From assembly GCF_018343665.1 (NCBI RefSeq), contig NZ_JAGYPM010000001.1, positions 97,239 to 161,238 on the forward strand: a DNA stretch of 64,000 nucleotides, given 5' to 3'. The notes under the pieces are model-generated. The model did not search any database and was not told where the DNA came from. It worked only from the letters and a program-made list of their open reading frames with translations. Source of the stretch: Cytobacillus citreus (GTDB lineage Bacteria > Bacillota > Bacilli > Bacillales > Cytobacillaceae). Positions 59,550 through 64,000 of the stretch are shown piece after piece; the first letter of the stretch is position 1, and each line of letters starts with the position of its first letter. Made by a program: the position numbers and the translations under genes.

Positions 59550-59788
59550 TAATTCTCCTCCTTGTCACCAATTTCTATATTAAATTCTAGGCATATAACT
59601 AGACCCAAAATGTATTACAGAATATGAAAAAGATTAGAAATTGTGATCATACATTTCCATAAATAATTAGTTTTGTTTTTGGAGAAATCAATTCATTAAC
59701 CAGACATAATAGGTCGATTCGATTTTTATTAAAAAAGATGCTATATTTTCTTTCTAAACATTTTCTTTTAAGGAAAAGGAAGTTTGCA

Positions 59789-62035
59789 ATGACAACAACA
59801 TACGAATATATAAAAAATTGGCAAAAGGCATTAAAAGCTGAAATCATGCATTTAAAAAAGGATGGAAGTACGAAATACCGTTTATTCAATGGAAGACTTC
59901 TTTCAAACAAAAATACTTTTACTTATTTTTTCGAAAGTGTTTCTTCAATAATGATCCCGGTTGGTTCTTCGGTAAAAATTGAATGGGGGAGCAAGAAGTC
60001 GGAAGGACGCATTCTTTCATCAGAAGGAAAAAGTGTCATCATCGAGATTGAAGAGAATTTAGGCGTTTCTTTATCAGAAGCCTTTTTAGTTTATGATCCA
60101 TGGGAACTCCTTCATGAGCTTTTTCAGCGATTGGAAGAAATGAAAGAAAGCAAACGGAAAAGAAGCAGGATTAAAATGCTATTAGCATCGTCAATAAAGG
60201 CTAAGCACCCTGAGGATAAAATTAAATCTAATGTCCATGAGCTCATCCTGCGTTCTAAGTATAATCCTGTTACATATGTATGGGGTCCGCCAGGTACAGG
60301 GAAGACTTATACACTTGCCAGAGTTGCCGCAAATAAATATATGAAAGGCTTAAGGGTGCTTGTTCTATCTCACAGTAATCAGGCAGTTGATGTATTACTG
60401 TCTGAAGTATCGTTATTTTTAGAGAAAAAGGGATACAAGAATAGAGGGGAGCTTCTTAGGTATGGTTCTCAATTAGGAGATGCTATTAAAAATCGCCCCT
60501 TTATGACTGCAACACAATTAATTGAAAAACATCATGCGGGATTAGCAGAAGATAAGTTAAGTTTTACAGAGGAACGTCGATTATTGAAAATAGATTTATC
60601 AAGTTCATTCAGTAAAAAAGATACAGAAAGATTACTGCATGTAGAAAAAAAGCTTGCAAGTATTTTAGAAAAAATTCATCAAAAAGAACTTGAATTTTTA
60701 AAAGAAGCTAAGGTTATTGGAACGACATTAGCGAAAGCAGCGAGTGACTCAGCTATATATGATAAAGAATTTGATCTTGTTATCGTGGATGAAGCGAGTA
60801 TGGCTTATATTCCACAAGCAGCCTTTGCTGTTACGCTTGCAAAACGAGCTATCATATGCGGAGATTTTAAGCAACTTCCCCCGATTGCTTCTGCAAGACA
60901 CCCTCTTGTTAATGAATGGCTTCGAGAGGATATATTCCATAAATCTGGTGTGTCAAAATGGGTTGAAGAAGGGAAGCTACACCCTCATTTATTTCTTCTT
61001 AAAGAACAGCGCAGAATGCACCCTGATATTTCTTCCTTCACGAATAAATATATTTACCACTCGCTAGTAGGAGATCATAAAAGTGTATTGCAATTAAAAA
61101 GGGACATTGCGAAAAGAGCGCCTTTCGAGAACGAAGCTTCTGTAATGTTAGATTCATCAGGTGCAGGTGAGTATTGTATGACAGATCGATTTTCAAAATC
61201 TCGCATGAATTTATGGCACCTACTTCTATCCTTTCAGCTCATACATGAAGCTTATATTGGTGGTACGAGGTCAATTGGGTATGTAACCCCATATCGTACA
61301 CAGGCTATTCTTATGGAACAATTACTTGAGGAAATATATGGGGAAGATCTTAAGGAAGCAGGTATCATTGCTGCGACAGTTCACCGATTCCAGGGGAGTG
61401 AACGTGATGTCATGATTTTTGATACGGTCGATAGTGATCCACAGGAAAGGGCAGGGATGCTATTAACTGGTAAGGAAAGTACAAGGTTGTTGAATGTAGC
61501 GGTTACAAGAACGAAGGGCAAGTTTATACATGTATGCGATTATACATTTGTACAAAACAAAGTCTACAATAATAAAACATGGAGCATGCTTGCTAAGCAC
61601 CAGAGTTTGAATAATAAGATGGTTCTTCCAAATGAGGTTGGTGACTGGATTAAGAATCAGCATCCCAGATTACAGTGGATGTATGCTAGAAAACTTGAAA
61701 TGGTAATAGGAGATATTCTTGCAGCAAAAAGTTCCATCATTTTATCGCTTCCAATAGGGGGAACTTTGACAAAAGAATGGATTTCAGCCTTTAATCGACG
61801 AGGAAATGGAGTAGGCTTAACATTAGTCGCATCAGAACGACCTCCAAGTTTAAAGCCAGATAAAGTCATAATAGAGACGTTTCCTTTTCCTTTTATTATT
61901 GTTGACAAACAATATTTGTGGCTTGGCGTTCCGATTGAAGCAAACAGAAAAGCTTTACCGCCTTTTGTTGCAGCAAGACTGCAATCCAAAATTTTGACAG
62001 AGTATATGATGTCTCAAATAAATGAAGGACAATAG
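59789..62035 (+). CDS. SF1 (Upf1-like) DNA/RNA helicase
   Basis: 748 residues. Motif I GPPGTGKTYT, motif II VDEASM, motif III GDFKQLPP, motif IV near RSIGYVTPYRTQA, motif V HRFQGSERDV and motif VI NVAVTRTK. This is the AAA_11/AAA_12 layout of superfamily 1B helicases. The N-terminal 150 residues have a small beta domain; the last 120 (AAKSSIILSLPIGGTLTKEW) look like a PLD-type fold but lack the HxK catalytic motif. ATG 59789 follows AAGGAAG. Confidence 0.88.
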   Translation: MTTTYEYIKNWQKALKAEIMHLKKDGSTKYRLFNGRLLSNKNTFTYFFESVSSIMIPVGSSVKIEWGSKKSEGRILSSEGKSVIIEIEENLGVSLSEAFLVYDPWELLHELFQRLEEMKESKRKRSRIKMLLASSIKAKHPEDKIKSNVHELILRSKYNPVTYVWGPPGTGKTYTLARVAANKYMKGLRVLVLSHSNQAVDVLLSEVSLFLEKKGYKNRGELLRYGSQLGDAIKNRPFMTATQLIEKHHAGLAEDKLSFTEERRLLKIDLSSSFSKKDTERLLHVEKKLASILEKIHQKELEFLKEAKVIGTTLAKAASDSAIYDKEFDLVIVDEASMAYIPQAAFAVTLAKRAIICGDFKQLPPIASARHPLVNEWLREDIFHKSGVSKWVEEGKLHPHLFLLKEQRRMHPDISSFTNKYIYHSLVGDHKSVLQLKRDIAKRAPFENEASVMLDSSGAGEYCMTDRFSKSRMNLWHLLLSFQLIHEAYIGGTRSIGYVTPYRTQAILMEQLLEEIYGEDLKEAGIIAATVHRFQGSERDVMIFDTVDSDPQERAGMLLTGKESTRLLNVAVTRTKGKFIHVCDYTFVQNKVYNNKTWSMLAKHQSLNNKMVLPNEVGDWIKNQHPRLQWMYARKLEMVIGDILAAKSSIILSLPIGGTLTKEWISAFNRRGNGVGLTLVASERPPSLKPDKVIIETFPFPFIIVDKQYLWLGVPIEANRKALPPFVAARLQSKILTEYMMSQINEGQ

Positions 62036-62068
62036 AAAAGGATGGGCTCTTTACCTCATCCTTTTCTA
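62036..62068. terminator. Bidirectional terminator between helicase and hmoB
   Basis: AAAAGGATG / CATCCTTTT around GGCTCTTTACCT, between converging genes. Confidence 0.8.
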
Positions 62069-62069
62069 T

Positions 62070-62576
62070 CTATAACGTTTTTGTTTCGGGAATAAAATAT
62101 TTTTTGATGTAGGGTGCGCCAATAAATAAAGCCGCTTGTTTTGATGATGAATTTTTTTCATTGAAGTATTCTTTGAAAGATTGAGAGCTCTCCCAATCTT
62201 TATATGATTGTTCATTTTTCCATAAGGTTAAAATGACATATGTATCCGATTTTAGAGGGCGTAAAACTCTATTAGCAATTAAGCCTGGAAGTCTTTCGAA
62301 TCGTTTTTCTTTATTTTTAAAATGATGTTCAAATAAAGGTCTATCTTCTTCTACTATTGGGAAATGATTCATAACAACAAACTTAGCTTCTCCGAGGTTA
62401 CCTAAAGATTCAAGCACTTGAAATGAACGAGGCATGCTGAAAATCGTTTTCCTTGGTGTTTCATGTAATAATAAAGCATTTTCGTTATTTTGCATTAAAA
62501 GAATTGTTTCGCCCGGGTGTTTGTCCTTTATTTTTTCTAAAAAGTCAAAGGTTCCACTTGTCATATAAATATTCAT
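62070..62576 (-). CDS. hmoB: Heme-degrading monooxygenase HmoB (YhgC)
   Basis: 168 residues. N-terminal extension and a C-terminal ABM/IsdG-like ferredoxin domain (KFVVMNHFPIVEEDRPLFEHHF, LTLWKNEQSYKDWESSQSFKEYF). In B. subtilis HmoB opens heme and releases iron. It lies head to head with hemE, so heme breakdown and synthesis share the region. ATG 62576 has AAAGGGTGAT upstream. Confidence 0.88.
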   Translation of the reverse strand: MNIYMTSGTFDFLEKIKDKHPGETILLMQNNENALLLHETPRKTIFSMPRSFQVLESLGNLGEAKFVVMNHFPIVEEDRPLFEHHFKNKEKRFERLPGLIANRVLRPLKSDTYVILTLWKNEQSYKDWESSQSFKEYFNEKNSSSKQAALFIGAPYIKKYFIPETKTL

Positions 62577-62804
62577 ACTAATCACCCTTTCGTATATTTA
62601 ACCTTTACTTTATTCTCTCTTAAATCAATTATCCTTGCCAGAAAAACAAATTTTCGTCAAATTTCCGACATTTGCACTCATTGTCTATACAATCATTTTT
62701 GAAAAAGCTAAAGTTAGTAAGAATGGATAATTGTCTAAATTTCAATTTACACTATAAATATATTACAATGTTAAGCAGACAGTCTTGAAAGGTGGATAAT
62801 ATTA

Positions 62805-63851
62805 ATGGAAAGAAAAATAAATGATACATTTTTGAGAGCAGCTAAGGGAGAGAAAACGGACTATGTACCAGTATGGTATATGCGTCAGGCAGGGCGTTCC
62901 CAGCCAGAATATAGAGCAATAAAAGAAAAGTATTCATTATTTGAAATTACCCATCAGCCTGAACTATGTGCTTATGTGACAAAATTGCCGGTGGATCAGT
63001 ATAACAATGATGCTGCAATTTTATATAAGGACATTATGTCACCGCTTCCAGCGCTTGGAGTTGATGTAGAAATTAAATCTGGAATTGGTCCAGTCATTTC
63101 TAATCCGATTCGTTCATCAGCTGATGTTGAAAAATTAGGTGAAATTAATCCTGAGGAAGATGTTCCTTACGTTTTAGAAACAATAAAAATTTTGACACAA
63201 GAGCAGTTAAATGTACCACTCATTGGATTTGCTGGTGCACCATTTACATTGGCCAGTTATATGATCGAAGGCGGCCCTTCAAAAAATTACAATAAAACAA
63301 AAGCATTTATGTATGCTGAACCGAAAGCTTGGTTTGCTTTAATGGACAAACTTAGCGAAATGACCATTACATATGTGAAGGCTCAAATTAAAGCTGGAGC
63401 AAAAGCAGTTCAAATTTTTGATTCATGGGTTGGAGCCTTAAATATTGAAGATTATCGTGTATTCATTAAACCGACTATGAACAAAATATTTACTGCATTA
63501 AGAGAAGAAAATGTACCACTCATTATGTTTGGAGTAGGTGCCAGCCATCTTGCAATGGAATGGCATGATCTGCCATTGGACGTTGTTGGATTAGACTGGA
63601 GGCTTCCAATTAAAGAGGCGAGAGAAAGAGGAATTACGAAAGCAGTTCAAGGAAATCTTGACCCTGCTATTCTATTAGCCCCATGGGAAATAATAGAGCA
63701 AAAGGCTAAGGCTATTTTAGATCAAGGAATGGAATCGTCTGGATACATTTTTAACCTTGGGCACGGTGTATTCCCAGATGTTAATCCAGATACTTTAAGA
63801 AGATTAACGGGATTTGTTCATGAATATTCCGCTTCTAAATTAAGCAAGTAA
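62805..63851 (+). CDS. hemE: Uroporphyrinogen decarboxylase
   Basis: 348 residues. [16 protein letters not shown] (signature 1), the [17 protein letters not shown] loop, the IFDSWVG segment and HGVFPDV near the end. It decarboxylates uroporphyrinogen III to coproporphyrinogen III. AAAGGTGGAT precedes the ATG. First gene of a hemEH(Y) operon with hemH next. Confidence 0.96.
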   Translation: MERKINDTFLRAAKGEKTDYVPVWYMRQAGRSQPEYRAIKEKYSLFEITHQPELCAYVTKLPVDQYNNDAAILYKDIMSPLPALGVDVEIKSGIGPVISNPIRSSADVEKLGEINPEEDVPYVLETIKILTQEQLNVPLIGFAGAPFTLASYMIEGGPSKNYNKTKAFMYAEPKAWFALMDKLSEMTITYVKAQIKAGAKAVQIFDSWVGALNIEDYRVFIKPTMNKIFTALREENVPLIMFGVGASHLAMEWHDLPLDVVGLDWRLPIKEARERGITKAVQGNLDPAILLAPWEIIEQKAKAILDQGMESSGYIFNLGHGVFPDVNPDTLRRLTGFVHEYSASKLSK

Positions 63852-63946
63852 TCCCTATTTACTAATTAAGGAAGCAAATAAATTGGAAACAGGCGAATTT
63901 TTGGCGCAATAATAAACTAGAAACTGTTTTATATGAGGTGAACAAC

Positions 63947-64000
63947 ATGACAAGAAAGAAAATGGGATTACTAGTAATGGCTTATGGAACACCATACAAG
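63947..64000 (+). CDS. hemH: Ferrochelatase HemH/CpfC, 5' part only
   Basis: Only 18 codons are in the window: MTRKKMGLLVMAYGTPYK, which matches the ferrochelatase start (G-L-L-V-M-A-Y-G-T-P). GAGGTGAACAAC lies before the ATG, 95 bases after hemE. The gene continues past the right edge. In Gram-positives it inserts iron into coproporphyrin III. Confidence 0.88.
   Translation, partial: MTRKKMGLLVMAYGTPYK

Noticed and set aside
1..64000. CRISPR array, rRNA operon, prophage or a defence island
   Set aside because: No regular direct repeats with unique spacers, no rRNA sequence, and no integrase, phage structural or restriction genes were seen.

Overview
This is chromosomal DNA of a low-GC, endospore-forming member of the Bacillaceae. 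It holds two alpha/beta-type small acid-soluble spore protein genes, YheC/YheD-type spore ATP-grasp genes, ScoC, PrsA, the Ecs system and a hemE-hemH start. From about 22.5 kb to the right end the gene order follows the Bacillus subtilis yheE-to-hemH region (yheE, yheC/D family, yheB, yheA, ssp, yhaX, hemZ, yhaR, yhzD, yhaQ-yhaP, yhaO-yhaN-yhaM, yhaL, prsA, yhaJ, yhaI, hpr, yhaH, trpP, serC, hit, ecsA-ecsB-ecsC, yhaA, yhgC/hmoB, hemE, hemH). I cannot name the species. No phage, plasmid, rRNA operon or CRISPR array was seen.

Left part (0-22 kb) is a mosaic of transcription units: a CheY-like regulator with an MshEN-CheX protein; a purine permease behind a guanine-type riboswitch; a two-component system divergent from a secreted repeat protein; two CNNM/CorC (MpfA-like) paralogues with a MerR gene whose 5' end is frameshifted; an acetyltransferase; an orphan sporulation-type kinase; a Fur-box-preceded feoA-feoB operon whose third small gene is split by a mobile repeat; a class A PBP between inverted repeats; a sigY-type ECF operon with its own promoter; and fumarase.

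The central part (22-45 kb) holds spore proteins, four tandem ATP-grasp genes, yheB/yheA, hemZ, fatty-acid genes, an ABC exporter (yhaQP), an SbcCD-like pair (yhaO-yhaN) and the exoribonuclease yhaM. The right part (45-64 kb) covers secretion and protease control (prsA, scoC, ecsABC), tryptophan uptake with a TRAP-like repeat site, serine synthesis, a peptidase, a lipid phosphatase, a transporter, a helicase and heme turnover (hmoB against hemE-hemH).

At least four families of dispersed non-coding repeats run through the intergenic spaces. The clearest is a bcr1-like element flanked by TTTAT on both sides (three copies: 14.6, 20.5 and 55.1 kb). One copy sits inside the FeoB-associated Cys-rich gene, and removing it with one TTTAT restores a complete 58-residue protein. 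A second family has three copies of exactly 134 bp. Other points worth following up are a 65-nt tRNA-like gene with an encoded CCA upstream of a spore-protein gene, and a three-unit degenerate repeat in the hit-ecsA gap. Functions come from motif recognition and family knowledge; no database search was run.
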